DNA of 64,000 bases from Opacimonas immobilis (GCF_048282545.1 NZ_CP182485.1:2232001-2296000), one strand, 5' to 3'. Shown: positions 50,461-58,939, numbered from the stretch's first letter. Notes: generated by a model not told the origin, from the letters alone. Translations and numbers: made by a program.

Positions 50461-50488
50461 AAAAGCCCAACATAGGTTGGGCTTTTTT
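50461..50488 (+). terminator. sppA terminator
   Basis: A 9-bp stem (AAGCCCAAC / GTTGGGCTT) with a 4-base loop and six T. It lies between the convergent genes sppA and yfbV and may also act weakly on the minus strand. Confidence 0.9.
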
Positions 50489-50515
50489 GTGGGTCAGTCT
50501 GAATGGATTTTTATC

Positions 50516-50962
50516 TCAAAACCAACGCTCAGTAAATGATTTGTCCAGGCTTTCAAACGCGGTTTTGAGGGTTTTTGCTAACTCTTTATATCTAGGCGGT
50601 TGTTTAGGTTGCGCGATGGTGACACCAGCTTGGCGCATTTTGGCCACAATCTCCCCGTGCCAAGCTTGCATGGCTGGCGGCAGTGGTTGATTGGCACGAT
50701 GACCGAGCCACAGTTGACCTTGTAAGGGCAGACTAAAAAACAACCCAGCCATGGCCAGCGCTTGTGGCAAAAAACTCATACCGTGATTATTCACCAATAG
50801 CACAAACGAAAAGATGCCTAATCCAGGTAATACTTTATAACCGAACTGCGTCGCACTGATGACGCGACACTCGGGAAAGATCGCAAATAACTCTTTGCGC
50901 ATAGGCCAAGTTTTCATGTATTGATGACCGTCTTTTACCATAGTGGCAAGGGATACTGACAT
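50516..50962 (-). CDS. yfbV: UPF0208 membrane protein (YfbV family)
   Basis: A 148-residue inner-membrane protein with two hydrophobic helices (about 53-73 and 77-95). It shares with E. coli YfbV the pattern GHQYMKTWPMRKELFAIFPECRVI, LPLQGQLWLGHRA, PLPPAM, and a C-terminal YKELAKTLKTAFESLDKSF. In E. coli YfbV affects terminus macrodomain organisation; whether that holds here is unknown. GAGG lies six bases before the ATG at 50962. Confidence 0.88.
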   Translation of the reverse strand: MSVSLATMVKDGHQYMKTWPMRKELFAIFPECRVISATQFGYKVLPGLGIFSFVLLVNNHGMSFLPQALAMAGLFFSLPLQGQLWLGHRANQPLPPAMQAWHGEIVAKMRQAGVTIAQPKQPPRYKELAKTLKTAFESLDKSFTERWF

Positions 50963-51053
50963 GTAATACCTCAATTGTGGTTAGCAATTAAGCAAATTCT
51001 ACTAAAAAAATTCAATTACGTTAATATACGCAGAATATTTATGCGAAGTTCGA

Positions 51054-51103
51054 TAATTACTAGTTGAATCTTTAAAGTTTAGCACAATATAAACTAGTAA
51101 TTA
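51054..51103. promoter_or_regulatory. Long inverted repeat framing the trxB promoter
   Basis: Perfect 12-base arms TAATTACTAGTT (51054-51065) and AACTAGTAATTA (51092-51103) with a 26-base spacer. The left arm overlaps the -35 by two bases and the right arm overlaps the -10 by two bases. Each arm carries the palindrome ACTAGT. It looks like a paired binding site for a regulator that would cover both promoter elements. Confidence 0.55.
51064..51093 (+). promoter_or_regulatory. trxB promoter
   Basis: TTGAAT (51064-51069), 18-base spacer, TATAAA (51088-51093). The predicted start is near 51100, inside the right arm of the inverted repeat, giving a 40-base leader. Confidence 0.6.
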
Positions 51104-51140
51104 CATTTACCAAGGCTTTGCGCCTAGACTGGAGATATCA

Positions 51141-52097
51141 ATGTCAGAAGCAAGACACGTTAAACTGCTAATTTTGGGTTCAGGACCAGCTGGATACGCT
51201 GCAGCTGTCTATGCCGCTCGTGCAAATCTCAATCCAGTATTGTTAACCGGTATGCAACAAGGTGGCCAACTGACCACCACCACAGAGGTTGAAAACTGGC
51301 CGGGTGATCCAGAAGGCCTTACAGGTCCAGATTTGATGGTGCGGATGCAACAACACGCTGAAAAATTTGATACGGAGATTATTTTCGACCACATTCACAC
51401 CACTGATTTTTCTAAGCGTCCCTTTACGCTAACAGGTGATGCCGGCACTTATACTTGTGATGCATTGATCATTGCTACCGGTGCGTCGGCCAAATATCTC
51501 GGCCTAGAGTCAGAGACTGCATTCATGGGTAAAGGAGTTTCAGCATGTGCCACATGCGACGGTTTCTTCTATCGCAATCAGAAAGTCGCGGTGGTCGGCG
51601 GTGGTAATACAGCTGTTGAAGAAGCGCTGTATCTTTCGAATATTGCTTCAGAAGTACATGTGATACACCGTCGTGATAGCTTCCGCAGCGAAAAAATCCT
51701 CGCCGACCGTCTGTTAGACAAAGCCAAAAACGGTAATGTGGTCTTACATTACAACCGCACGTTAGACGAAGTCCTTGGTGATGACATGGGCGTGACGGGT
51801 ATCCGCATCAAGGATACACAGTCTGATGCAACCGAAGAAGTCGAAGTAATGGGTTTATTTATCGCTATCGGTCATCAACCTAACACGAGTATCTTTGAAG
51901 GCCAATTGGATATGAAAGACGGCTATATTACCGTCAAATCAGGTACCGAAGGAAACGCAACTCAAACCAGTGTACCGGGTGTATTTGCTGCGGGCGATGT
52001 CTCTGACCACATTTATCGCCAAGCGATAACCTCCGCTGGAACAGGCTGTATGGCGGCACTAGACGCTGAGAAATTCCTCGACGCGCTAGACGACTAA
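51141..52097 (+). CDS. trxB: Thioredoxin reductase
   Basis: FAD enzyme that passes electrons from NADPH to thioredoxin. The 318-residue protein has the FAD motif ILGSGPAGYAAAVYAARA, the redox-active CATC in ACATCDGFFYR (near residue 136), the NADPH motif VVGGGNTAVEEAL with HRRDSFR, and the second FAD motif VPGVFAAGDVSD. GGAG lies six bases before the ATG. The aat gene follows after a terminator. Confidence 0.98.
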   Translation: MSEARHVKLLILGSGPAGYAAAVYAARANLNPVLLTGMQQGGQLTTTTEVENWPGDPEGLTGPDLMVRMQQHAEKFDTEIIFDHIHTTDFSKRPFTLTGDAGTYTCDALIIATGASAKYLGLESETAFMGKGVSACATCDGFFYRNQKVAVVGGGNTAVEEALYLSNIASEVHVIHRRDSFRSEKILADRLLDKAKNGNVVLHYNRTLDEVLGDDMGVTGIRIKDTQSDATEEVEVMGLFIAIGHQPNTSIFEGQLDMKDGYITVKSGTEGNATQTSVPGVFAAGDVSDHIYRQAITSAGTGCMAALDAEKFLDALDD

Positions 52098-52105
52098 ACC
52101 ACACT

Positions 52106-52129
52106 AAGGCAGCGCTTCGCTGCCTTTTT
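52106..52129 (+). terminator. trxB terminator abutting the aat start
   Basis: A 9-bp stem (AAGGCAGCG / CGCTGCCTT) with a 3-base loop and five T at 52125-52129, ending only three bases before the aat ATG. It occupies the place where the aat ribosome-binding site should be. Confidence 0.88.
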
Positions 52130-52132
52130 ATT

Positions 52133-52894
52133 ATGATTGAACTCCCTTTATTAACACCGCATGATATTGCCTTTCCTGATGTGGAGCTTGCCTTAGAAGA
52201 ACCCAATGGTTTATTGGCATTTGGTGGTGATCTTTCGTGCGCCAGACTGCGCAATGCTTATCGTTTGGGTATTTTTCCTTGGTATAGCCAAGGCGAGCCT
52301 ATTTTGTGGTGGTCACCAAATCCAAGAGCCATCATCACGTACGAGCGTTTTCACATCAGTAAATCCTTGCGCAAGTGGCTAAGCAAACACTCATATAGAG
52401 TAACCGTTAATAACGCTTTTGACGAGGTCATTAAGGCCTGCAGCAGTATCCCGCGCAGTCCTATAAAACACGAGGATGGCACTGAATCAACCAATGGTGT
52501 TTGGATCAATGCCAATATGGTATCAGCATACAAAGCGTTGCATCGAGAGGGTGCAGCACATTCCATTGAAGTCTGGGAGGGCAATCAGCTAGTCGGAGGC
52601 TTATATGGTGTCTGTATTGGTAATGTATTTTGTGGAGAATCTATGTTTCACAAACGCACAAATGCGTCTAAACTTGCTTTTGTGAGTTTAGTTCAGTTTT
52701 GTCAAACACAAGGGATCCACTTTATCGACTGCCAACTGGAAAATCCATATTTAAAAAGCTTTGGCTGTTTTGCTGTTACTCGTGAAGAGTTTCGACAGCG
52801 ACTACAACACGCTTACACTACGCCATATTCTGATGATATTTGGCAGCCTCGTGAGTTAGCCCCAGTCCCCCTAGCCTATTGGAATGTATTATGA
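52133..52894 (+). CDS. aat: Leucyl/phenylalanyl-tRNA-protein transferase
   Basis: Adds Leu or Phe to proteins with N-terminal Lys or Arg, creating N-degrons for ClpS-ClpAP. The 253-residue protein has EPNGLLAFGGDLS, YRLGIFPWYSQGEPILWWSPNPRAI, GVWINANMVSAYKALHREG-AHSIEVW pattern and LVGGLYGVCIGNVFCGESMF. The start is fixed by alignment but lacks a Shine-Dalgarno, since the trxB terminator lies there. It overlaps ate by four bases. Confidence 0.96.
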   Translation: MIELPLLTPHDIAFPDVELALEEPNGLLAFGGDLSCARLRNAYRLGIFPWYSQGEPILWWSPNPRAIITYERFHISKSLRKWLSKHSYRVTVNNAFDEVIKACSSIPRSPIKHEDGTESTNGVWINANMVSAYKALHREGAAHSIEVWEGNQLVGGLYGVCIGNVFCGESMFHKRTNASKLAFVSLVQFCQTQGIHFIDCQLENPYLKSFGCFAVTREEFRQRLQHAYTTPYSDDIWQPRELAPVPLAYWNVL

Positions 52895-53592
52895 AGTTTG
52901 GCCTCACGTCACATTTCCCTTGTAGTTACCTCCCCGACAGGGAAGAGCGCCTATTGGTGCATGTAGGCGAAGCTCAAGAAGGTCTGGTTTATGATAAGCT
53001 TATCCAAGCTGGCTTTCGCCGCAGTGGCGAGCAAATGTATCGCCCGCACTGTGCTCGCTGTAATGAGTGTAAAGCTATCAGAATTAATCTGGCCAAATAC
53101 ACTCCTTCGCGCAGCCAAAAAAGGCTCATCAACAAAAATAAAGACTTAAATATGCTCTGGCGTGCCAGCGAAAACATCAACCTAACGGATTATTTCCCAC
53201 TCTATGCCGATTATATTAGCGAAAGACATCATGATGGTAGTATGTATCCTCCTGATTTGAACAGCTTCTTGACATTCAATCAATGCGCATGGCGCCAGCC
53301 TTACTTTTTGGAAGCGTGGTTGGACAATCGCCTAGTGGCTGTCGCGATTACGGACGAAGTGGCAAACGGATTATCCGCATTTTATACCTTTTTTGCTCCT
53401 GAGTTAGAAAAACGCTCTTTGGGTGGTTACATGATTTTGGCACAGATCGCTCAAGCACAACAGCTCGAACTGCCTTATCTGTATTTGGGTTATTACATCA
53501 ACGAATGCGACAAAATGAATTACAAAACACAATACTCCGGCTATGAGTGGTTTAATGGTGAATATTGGTCTGATGAATCTCTCAAGCGCTAA
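52891..53592 (+). CDS. Aspartate/glutamate leucyltransferase (Bpt/Ate-type)
   Basis: Transfers Leu to N-terminal Asp or Glu of proteins, extending the bacterial N-degron pathway. The 233-residue protein has the N-terminal Cys region FPCSYLPDREERL, the paired cysteines in HCARCNECKAIRI, FTPSRSQ-like YTPSRSQKR, and the C-terminal YLGYYINECDKMNYKTQYSGYE. It is translationally coupled to aat (ATGA overlap). By homology the donor is leucyl-tRNA, as in Vibrio Bpt, rather than arginyl-tRNA. Confidence 0.92.
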   Translation: MKFGLTSHFPCSYLPDREERLLVHVGEAQEGLVYDKLIQAGFRRSGEQMYRPHCARCNECKAIRINLAKYTPSRSQKRLINKNKDLNMLWRASENINLTDYFPLYADYISERHHDGSMYPPDLNSFLTFNQCAWRQPYFLEAWLDNRLVAVAITDEVANGLSAFYTFFAPELEKRSLGGYMILAQIAQAQQLELPYLYLGYYINECDKMNYKTQYSGYEWFNGEYWSDESLKR

Positions 53593-53609
53593 ATTAACGA
53601 AAGTATTAC

Positions 53610-53638
53610 TTTACATATGAGTGAGTTTTCTGTATCTT
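53610..53638 (+). promoter_or_regulatory. infA promoter
   Basis: TTTACA (53610-53615), 17-base spacer, TATCTT (53633-53638), followed by the GC-rich discriminator CTGCGCG before the predicted start. Such discriminators are typical of growth-rate-controlled, ppGpp-sensitive promoters. Confidence 0.5.
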
Positions 53639-53678
53639 CTGCGCGTTATTTTTGAGCAAATAAAGGTTTCTAAACTAG

Positions 53679-53897
53679 ATGGCAAAAGAAGATTGTATTG
53701 AAATGGAAGGCACAGTGTTAGATACACTGCCAAACACTATGTTTCGTGTTGAATTAGAAAACGGACACGTTGTGACTGCCCACATTTCAGGCAAGATGCG
53801 TAAAAACTACATTCGTATCTTAACCGGTGACAAAGTTACCGTCGAAATTACGCCATACGATCTCAGCAAAGGGCGCATCATTTACCGCGCACGTTAA
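53679..53897 (+). CDS. infA: Translation initiation factor IF-1
   Basis: S1-like OB-fold protein that binds the 30S A site. At 72 residues it has the usual length, and the whole sequence is near-identical to the family (MAKEDCIEMEGTVLDTLPN, GHVVTAHISGKMRKNYIRI, GDKVTVEITPYDL, RIIYR). It lies between ate and clpA, an order seen in many gammaproteobacteria. Confidence 0.98.
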   Translation: MAKEDCIEMEGTVLDTLPNTMFRVELENGHVVTAHISGKMRKNYIRILTGDKVTVEITPYDLSKGRIIYRAR

Positions 53898-53931
53898 TTG
53901 CAAACACGTTAGCTGCAAACATATTGATTCC

Positions 53932-53961
53932 AAAAAAAAAGAGGCTTACGCCTCTTTTTTT
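53932..53961. terminator. Bidirectional terminator between infA and clpA
   Basis: A GAGGC / GCCTC stem with a 4-base loop, extended by nine A on the left and seven T on the right, so it works in both directions. The last T residues overlap the clpA stop codon. Confidence 0.85.
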
Positions 53962-56239
53962 ATTCCTTCTCGACCGTAGTCGCTGCCTTTGGCAATTCTT
54001 GTGGCTTGAAAGTAAACGTTAGCTCGTTTTTCTTAAGATCAACCTTAACTGAACCGCCGTTCGCTAAACCACCGAACAGTAATTCATTGGCTAATTCTTT
54101 CTTAAGCTTATCTTGAATCAAACGTCCCATCGGGCGTGCACCCATGGCTTTGTCATAGCCTTCTTCAGCAAGCCATTCTCGAGCTTTATCCGTGACTTCA
54201 AGGGACACACCTTTGGTATCTAATTGAGCTTGTAGCTCAATTAAGAATTTATCGACCACTTGCAAGATGACATCTTGCGTCAAGTGATTGAACCAAATGA
54301 TGCCATCTAAGCGATTGCGGAATTCTGGTGAGAATACCTTGTTGATCTCGCTCAGCGCATCATGTGAGTGGTCTTGTTGCTTGAAGCCTATGGATTTACG
54401 AACAGTTGCTTGTACTCCGGCATTGGTGGTCATGACTAAGACGACATTGCGAAAATCCACCTTACGGCCGTTATTATCGGTTAAGGTACCGTGATCCATT
54501 ACTTGCAACAAGATGTTGTAGATGTCGCTGTGTGCCTTCTCAATTTCATCAAGAAGCACTACAGAATATGGGTTTTTGATCACAGCATCCGTTAACAAAC
54601 CACCTTGGTCAAAACCAACATAACCGGGAGGTGCACCAATCAAGCGTGATACCGCATGACGTTCCATGTACTCAGACATATCGAAGCGCACTAACTCCAC
54701 GCCCATTATTTTGGCAAGCTGAGCCGTGACCTCAGTCTTACCCACACCGGTTGGACCAGCAAATAAGAATGAACCAATTGGTTTTGCTTCATTGCCTAAC
54801 CCCGAACGAGACAAGTGAATTGCATCGGTTAACGTAGTAATCGCATTATCTTGACCAAACACCACCATCTTGAGGTTGCGTTCAAGGTTTTTGAGCACTT
54901 CCATATCGGATGCGGAAACCGATTTTTCAGGGATCCGAGCGATTTTGGCAATGATTTTTTCAATTTCTAAATCAGTAATCTCAGAAGGACGTTTGTCTTC
55001 CGGCATTAAGCGCAAACTTGCCCCGGCTTCGTCCATGACGTCAATGGCTTTATCTGGCAAATGTCTGTCATTAATGTACTTGGCGGATAATTCTGCAGCC
55101 GCTTTAAGGGCTTTTTGTGTGAACTTCACACTATGGTGCTCTTCATAACGCGATTTGAGCCCCATCAATATCTTCGTAGTATCTTCAACGCTTGGTTCCA
55201 CCACATCAATTTTCTGGAAACGTCTCGCCAAGGCGCGGTCTTTCTCGAAAATGCTTTGATATTCTTGATAGGTAGTCGATCCAACACAACGCAGCTCGCC
55301 GCTGGAAAGTTTGGGCTTGAGTAGGTTCGATGCGTCCATCACCCCACCTGAGGCAGCCCCTGCACCGATAATGGTATGGATCTCATCGATAAATAAAATG
55401 GCATTCTCATCCGCTGTCAGCTCTTTTAAAATACCTTTGAGGCGTTTTTCAAAATCTCCGCGATATTTGGTACCGGCTAACAGCCCCCCTAAATCAAGAG
55501 AATAAACGGTTGCCGCTTGCATCACTTCAGGCACATCTTCATTGACAATACGATACGCCAAACCTTCGGCGATGGCGGTTTTACCGACGCCGGCCTCGCC
55601 AACTAGCAAAGGGTTATTTTTACGACGACGGCACAAGATCTGAATGGTGCGTTCTACTTCATGATCGCGACCAATTAAAGGGTCAATCTTGCCTTCTCTT
55701 GCGGTTGAGTTCAGGTTTGTCGTGTACTTCGAGAGCATCGAGGAATCTTCATCGCCCTCAACAGCTTCTGTTTGTGGCTCATTGATGGATGGCTCTTCAT
55801 CTTTCTTAGTAACACCGTGGGAAATAAAATTGACCACATCCAATCGCGTGACGTCTGATTTCTTTAATATGTAAACAGCTTGAGATTCTTGTTCGCTAAA
55901 AATCGCAACCAATACATTAGCACCAGTCACTTCTCCTTTACCTGAGGATTGAACGTGGAACACTGCGCGTTGCAATACGCGTTGAAAGCCTAATGTCGGC
56001 TGAGTTTCGCGCTCATTCTCGGCATCGTCTAACATCAGAGGCGTGGTGTCTTTGACAAAATCAGTCAGTTCTTGTTTGATGGTATCCAAATCAGCACCAC
56101 AGGCTTTCAAAGCCTCTAACGCTGCTGGATTATCCAACAACGCTAACAACAAGTGTTCAACCGTCATAAACTCGTGGCGATGTTGACGCGCGAAGATAAA
56201 TGCCTCGTTGAGCGTTTGTTCCAGATCTTTGTTTAACAT
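53960..56239 (-). CDS. clpA: ATP-dependent Clp protease ATP-binding subunit ClpA
   Basis: Hexameric AAA+ unfoldase that feeds ClpP and receives N-degron substrates from ClpS. At 759 residues (E. coli 758), it has a repeat N-domain (about 1-145), an acidic linker, D1 with Walker A GEAGVGKTA, D2 with Walker A GPTGVGKTE, and the ClpP-docking IGF loop in KSIGFKQQD. AGAGGT lies ten bases before the ATG. clpS is 34 bases upstream in the same operon. Confidence 0.97.
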   Translation of the reverse strand: MLNKDLEQTLNEAFIFARQHRHEFMTVEHLLLALLDNPAALEALKACGADLDTIKQELTDFVKDTTPLMLDDAENERETQPTLGFQRVLQRAVFHVQSSGKGEVTGANVLVAIFSEQESQAVYILKKSDVTRLDVVNFISHGVTKKDEEPSINEPQTEAVEGDEDSSMLSKYTTNLNSTAREGKIDPLIGRDHEVERTIQILCRRRKNNPLLVGEAGVGKTAIAEGLAYRIVNEDVPEVMQAATVYSLDLGGLLAGTKYRGDFEKRLKGILKELTADENAILFIDEIHTIIGAGAASGGVMDASNLLKPKLSSGELRCVGSTTYQEYQSIFEKDRALARRFQKIDVVEPSVEDTTKILMGLKSRYEEHHSVKFTQKALKAAAELSAKYINDRHLPDKAIDVMDEAGASLRLMPEDKRPSEITDLEIEKIIAKIARIPEKSVSASDMEVLKNLERNLKMVVFGQDNAITTLTDAIHLSRSGLGNEAKPIGSFLFAGPTGVGKTEVTAQLAKIMGVELVRFDMSEYMERHAVSRLIGAPPGYVGFDQGGLLTDAVIKNPYSVVLLDEIEKAHSDIYNILLQVMDHGTLTDNNGRKVDFRNVVLVMTTNAGVQATVRKSIGFKQQDHSHDALSEINKVFSPEFRNRLDGIIWFNHLTQDVILQVVDKFLIELQAQLDTKGVSLEVTDKAREWLAEEGYDKAMGARPMGRLIQDKLKKELANELLFGGLANGGSVKVDLKKNELTFTFKPQELPKAATTVEKE

Positions 56240-56273
56240 ATAAAATGCTACCTCTTTTGCTTACGCAATATGA

Positions 56274-56594
56274 TTATGCGCGTTCCATTGTACACATCAG
56301 TGGATGCTGATGTTTACGTGCATATTCGTTAACTTGCATGACTTTGGTCTCTGCAATCTCGGCAGTAAAAACCCCACATACGGCTTTACCGCGATAATGT
56401 ACTGTGAGCATGATTTGATTAGCTTGTTCTGTGTTCATTCGAAAAAATTTGACCAAAACGCTAACTACAAAGTCCATCGGTGTGTAATCGTCATTGTTTA
56501 GAATGACTTTGTACATCGGCGGCGGTTGGGTCTTCTGACGCTCGTCCTCGAGCAGTTTGTCGCCGTCTAAGATGGTCGTATTATCTTTACTCAT
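56274..56594 (-). CDS. clpS: ClpA adaptor ClpS
   Basis: N-recognin that delivers proteins with N-terminal Leu, Phe, Tyr or Trp to ClpAP. It has 106 residues, like E. coli. It has a flexible N-terminal tail (about 1-26), then YKVILNNDDYTPMDFV with the substrate-binding Asn-Asp, VHYRGKAVCGVFTAEIAETKV with the His of the pocket, and HPLMCTMERA. With aat and ate nearby, the N-degron route is complete except for clpP. The AAAGG before the ATG is only one base away. Confidence 0.96.
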   Translation of the reverse strand: MSKDNTTILDGDKLLEDERQKTQPPPMYKVILNNDDYTPMDFVVSVLVKFFRMNTEQANQIMLTVHYRGKAVCGVFTAEIAETKVMQVNEYARKHQHPLMCTMERA

Positions 56595-56666
56595 ACCTTT
56601 AATATAATACCTATCGACAGTTTTTCATCTATTAATGAGAAAATAATTTTTTATTCGTTCACAAAC

Positions 56667-56696
56667 TTGACATAACGCAAGTCCACTGACTACTTT
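56667..56696 (+). promoter_or_regulatory. cspD promoter candidate
   Basis: TTGACA (56667-56672), 18-base spacer, TACTTT (56691-56696). The leader would be about 135 bases, which is long but usual for csp genes. Confidence 0.4.
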
Positions 56697-56839
56697 TAAG
56701 GTAGGTTTTGCGGAATTTTACTGGCTTTGCAGATGTTTTCGCTCAACCTTGGCACTATCCTATATCATATTAAGTCGTTTTTATAGTCATAGTGGAGGCA
56801 TTCAATCACATCAAAGAAAAGGCATAGAGGAACAGGGGT

Positions 56840-57058
56840 ATGGCGCTTGGCAAAGTAAAGTGGTTTAACAACGCTAAAGGTTTCGGCTTCATCGTACCCG
56901 AAGGCGGTGGTGAAGATATATTTGCTCATTATTCAACAATAAAGATGGATGGATACCGTTCTTTAAAAGCAGGACAGGAAGTCACTTTTGATGTCGCACA
57001 AGGGCCGAAAGGCTTGCATGCAGAAAACATTGCCTTAGATCAGGATTCTGAACGATAG
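56840..57058 (+). CDS. cspD: Cold-shock-like protein CspD
   Basis: Single-stranded nucleic-acid-binding protein; in E. coli it inhibits replication in stationary phase. The 72-residue cold-shock domain has WFNNAKGFGFI (RNP1) and EDIFAHYSTI (RNP2). The AHYSTI form and GPKGLHAENI ending are characteristic of CspD rather than CspA (VHFSAI). AGAGGA lies eight bases before the ATG. It is divergent from clpSA as in enterics. Confidence 0.94.
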   Translation: MALGKVKWFNNAKGFGFIVPEGGGEDIFAHYSTIKMDGYRSLKAGQEVTFDVAQGPKGLHAENIALDQDSER

Positions 57059-57082
57059 AAACTTGGTTGGGTTGAGTCGAGC

Positions 57083-57109
57083 AAAAAAAGCAGGCAAATG
57101 TCTGTTTTT
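57083..57109 (+). terminator. cspD terminator
   Basis: A run of seven A, then CAG paired with CTG across an 8-base loop, then a long T run, with one bulged G. The stem is mostly A-T, so efficiency may be modest. Confidence 0.6.
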
Positions 57110-57127
57110 TTATGCCCCGAACAATAT

Positions 57128-57157
57128 TTGTGAAGTGCATGGCACATATTTTATAAA
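57128..57157 (+). promoter_or_regulatory. rluE promoter candidate
   Basis: TTGTGA (57128-57133), 18-base spacer, TATAAA (57152-57157). The spacer contains a small inverted repeat, GTGC-ATG-GCAC. Confidence 0.4.
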
Positions 57158-57204
57158 TCGGTACAATAGAACTTGTTTCATTCGATAATAAACTTATCCA
57201 AAGT

Positions 57205-57738
57205 ATGATTGTGTTGTTTAACAAACCCTTTGATGTGCTGTGCCAATTTTCCCCTCAGCCTGGCAAGCGTACATTAAAAGATTTTATTGATGTACCCAAT
57301 GTCTACGCTGCTGGTCGCCTTGATCGCGATAGTGAAGGATTATTGGTACTCACCGATGATGGTGCTTTGCAACATCGCATTACTCATCCAAAGAAAAAAA
57401 TGAGCAAAGAATATTGGGTTCAAGTAGAAGGTGAGATTGGCTCTCAAGCAATCGAGCAACTATCGTCGGGCGTTCAATTAAAAGATGGTCTCACACTGCC
57501 TGCAAAAGTCAGCGCAATGGCTGCTCCAAATGTCTGGGAACGACACCCGCCAATTCGAGATCGCAAATCCATCCCAACGTCATGGATAAAAATCGTCTTA
57601 AAAGAAGGACGTAATCGCCAAGTCCGGCGGATGACGGCCGCAGTGGGCCATCCTACATTACGTTTGATTCGCTACCGTATTGGCAGCTGGACAATTGACA
57701 CAGTTGAACACGGTCAATATCAAATATTCGATCATTAA
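57205..57738 (+). CDS. rluE: 23S rRNA pseudouridine synthase RluE
   Basis: RsuA-family enzyme that makes pseudouridine 2457 of 23S rRNA in E. coli. The 177-residue protein lacks an S4 domain and begins directly with VLFNKPFDVLCQF. The catalytic Asp is in AAGRLDRDSEGLLVLT, and it ends with the family pattern PPIRDRKSIPTSWIKI and EGRNRQVRRMTAAVGHPTLRLIR. The PPIR-RKSIPTSW segment is specific to RluE. It precedes mnmA. Confidence 0.93.
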   Translation: MIVLFNKPFDVLCQFSPQPGKRTLKDFIDVPNVYAAGRLDRDSEGLLVLTDDGALQHRITHPKKKMSKEYWVQVEGEIGSQAIEQLSSGVQLKDGLTLPAKVSAMAAPNVWERHPPIRDRKSIPTSWIKIVLKEGRNRQVRRMTAAVGHPTLRLIRYRIGSWTIDTVEHGQYQIFDH

Positions 57739-57811
57739 GCCGGTGATTCACTGACAAAAAAATGCTAAACTATCACCGTTTAAAACGACCATAGTAATTA
57801 CGTTAACTGAC

Positions 57812-58939
57812 ATGCAGAACACTTCTCAAAACGAAGCTCTACCATCTCCTGAAAACACCAAAGTCATCATCGGCATGTCAGGCGGTGTCGACTCCTCAGT
57901 GTCTGCATTTTTGCTCAAAGAGGCCGGTTATCAGGTCGAAGGCGTCTTCATGAAAAACTGGGAAGAAGATGACAACGACGAGTACTGTGCCGCAGCTGAA
58001 GATTTAGCGGATGCTCAAGCGGTTGCTGATAAATTAGGCATTGAGCTGCACACGATTAATTTTGCTGCCGAATATTGGGATAATGTATTTGAGTATTTTT
58101 TACAAGAATACAAAGCGGGTCGCACCCCAAACCCCGATATCATGTGCAACAAAGAAATTAAGTTCAAAGCCTTTTTGGAATACGCCGCTGAAGATTTAGG
58201 CGCGGATTACATCGCCACAGGTCATTATGTGCAACGTCGCGACATCGACGGCGATACTCAAATGATCAGAGGGTTGGATCAAAACAAAGACCAAAGTTAT
58301 TTTTTGTATACCTTGAGTCATGAGCACGTCCGTAAAACCCTATTTCCAATCGGGCATTTAGAAAAACCAGAAGTGCGACGCATCGCAGAAGCGCAAGGGC
58401 TGGTGACATATGATAAAAAAGACTCAACCGGGATCTGCTTTATCGGTGAGCGCAAATTCAAAGACTTTTTAGCACAATATCTGCCTGCGCAACCAGGCCC
58501 TATTGTGACAGCAGAAGGTGAGTCCATCGGTGAACATCAAGGGTTGATGTATCACACTTTAGGTCAGCGCAAAGGATTACTCATTGGCGGCACCAAAGAA
58601 CACGGCGATGAGCCTTGGTATGTGGTGGACAAAGACGTGCCCAACAATACCCTCATCGTGGGTCAAGGTGCGAATCATCCGCGCTTATTCTCCAAAGGTC
58701 TCATTGCGAACCAATTGCATTGGGTAGATCGTAATGCCTTAACCGAACCAACGCGCATGACTGTCAAAACACGATATCGCCAACACGACATCAATTGTGT
58801 GGTTGAACCAACTGATAGCGATTGCGTAAACGTCATCTTTGATGAGCCACAAAAAGCCGTGACACCGGGACAATCCGCTGTATTTTACCAAGGCGACGTG
58901 TGCTTAGGAGGTGGCATCATCGAGAGTTATATACGTTAA
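57812..58939 (+). CDS. mnmA: tRNA-specific 2-thiouridylase MnmA
   Basis: Adds sulfur to U34 of Lys, Glu and Gln tRNAs. The 375-residue protein has the PP-loop GMSGGVDSSVSAFLL, the FMKNWEEDDNDEYC segment, the catalytic cysteines in TPNPDIMCNKEIKF and STGICFIGERKF, and ATGHYVQR. The hflD start shares one base with its stop. mnmA-hflD-purB is the standard order. Confidence 0.98.
   Translation: MQNTSQNEALPSPENTKVIIGMSGGVDSSVSAFLLKEAGYQVEGVFMKNWEEDDNDEYCAAAEDLADAQAVADKLGIELHTINFAAEYWDNVFEYFLQEYKAGRTPNPDIMCNKEIKFKAFLEYAAEDLGADYIATGHYVQRRDIDGDTQMIRGLDQNKDQSYFLYTLSHEHVRKTLFPIGHLEKPEVRRIAEAQGLVTYDKKDSTGICFIGERKFKDFLAQYLPAQPGPIVTAEGESIGEHQGLMYHTLGQRKGLLIGGTKEHGDEPWYVVDKDVPNNTLIVGQGANHPRLFSKGLIANQLHWVDRNALTEPTRMTVKTRYRQHDINCVVEPTDSDCVNVIFDEPQKAVTPGQSAVFYQGDVCLGGGIIESYIR

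Noticed and set aside
56749..56767. Sigma54-like TTGGCAC upstream of cspD
   Set aside because: The -24 half fits, but the required GC at -12 is missing (the sequence there is TATAT).
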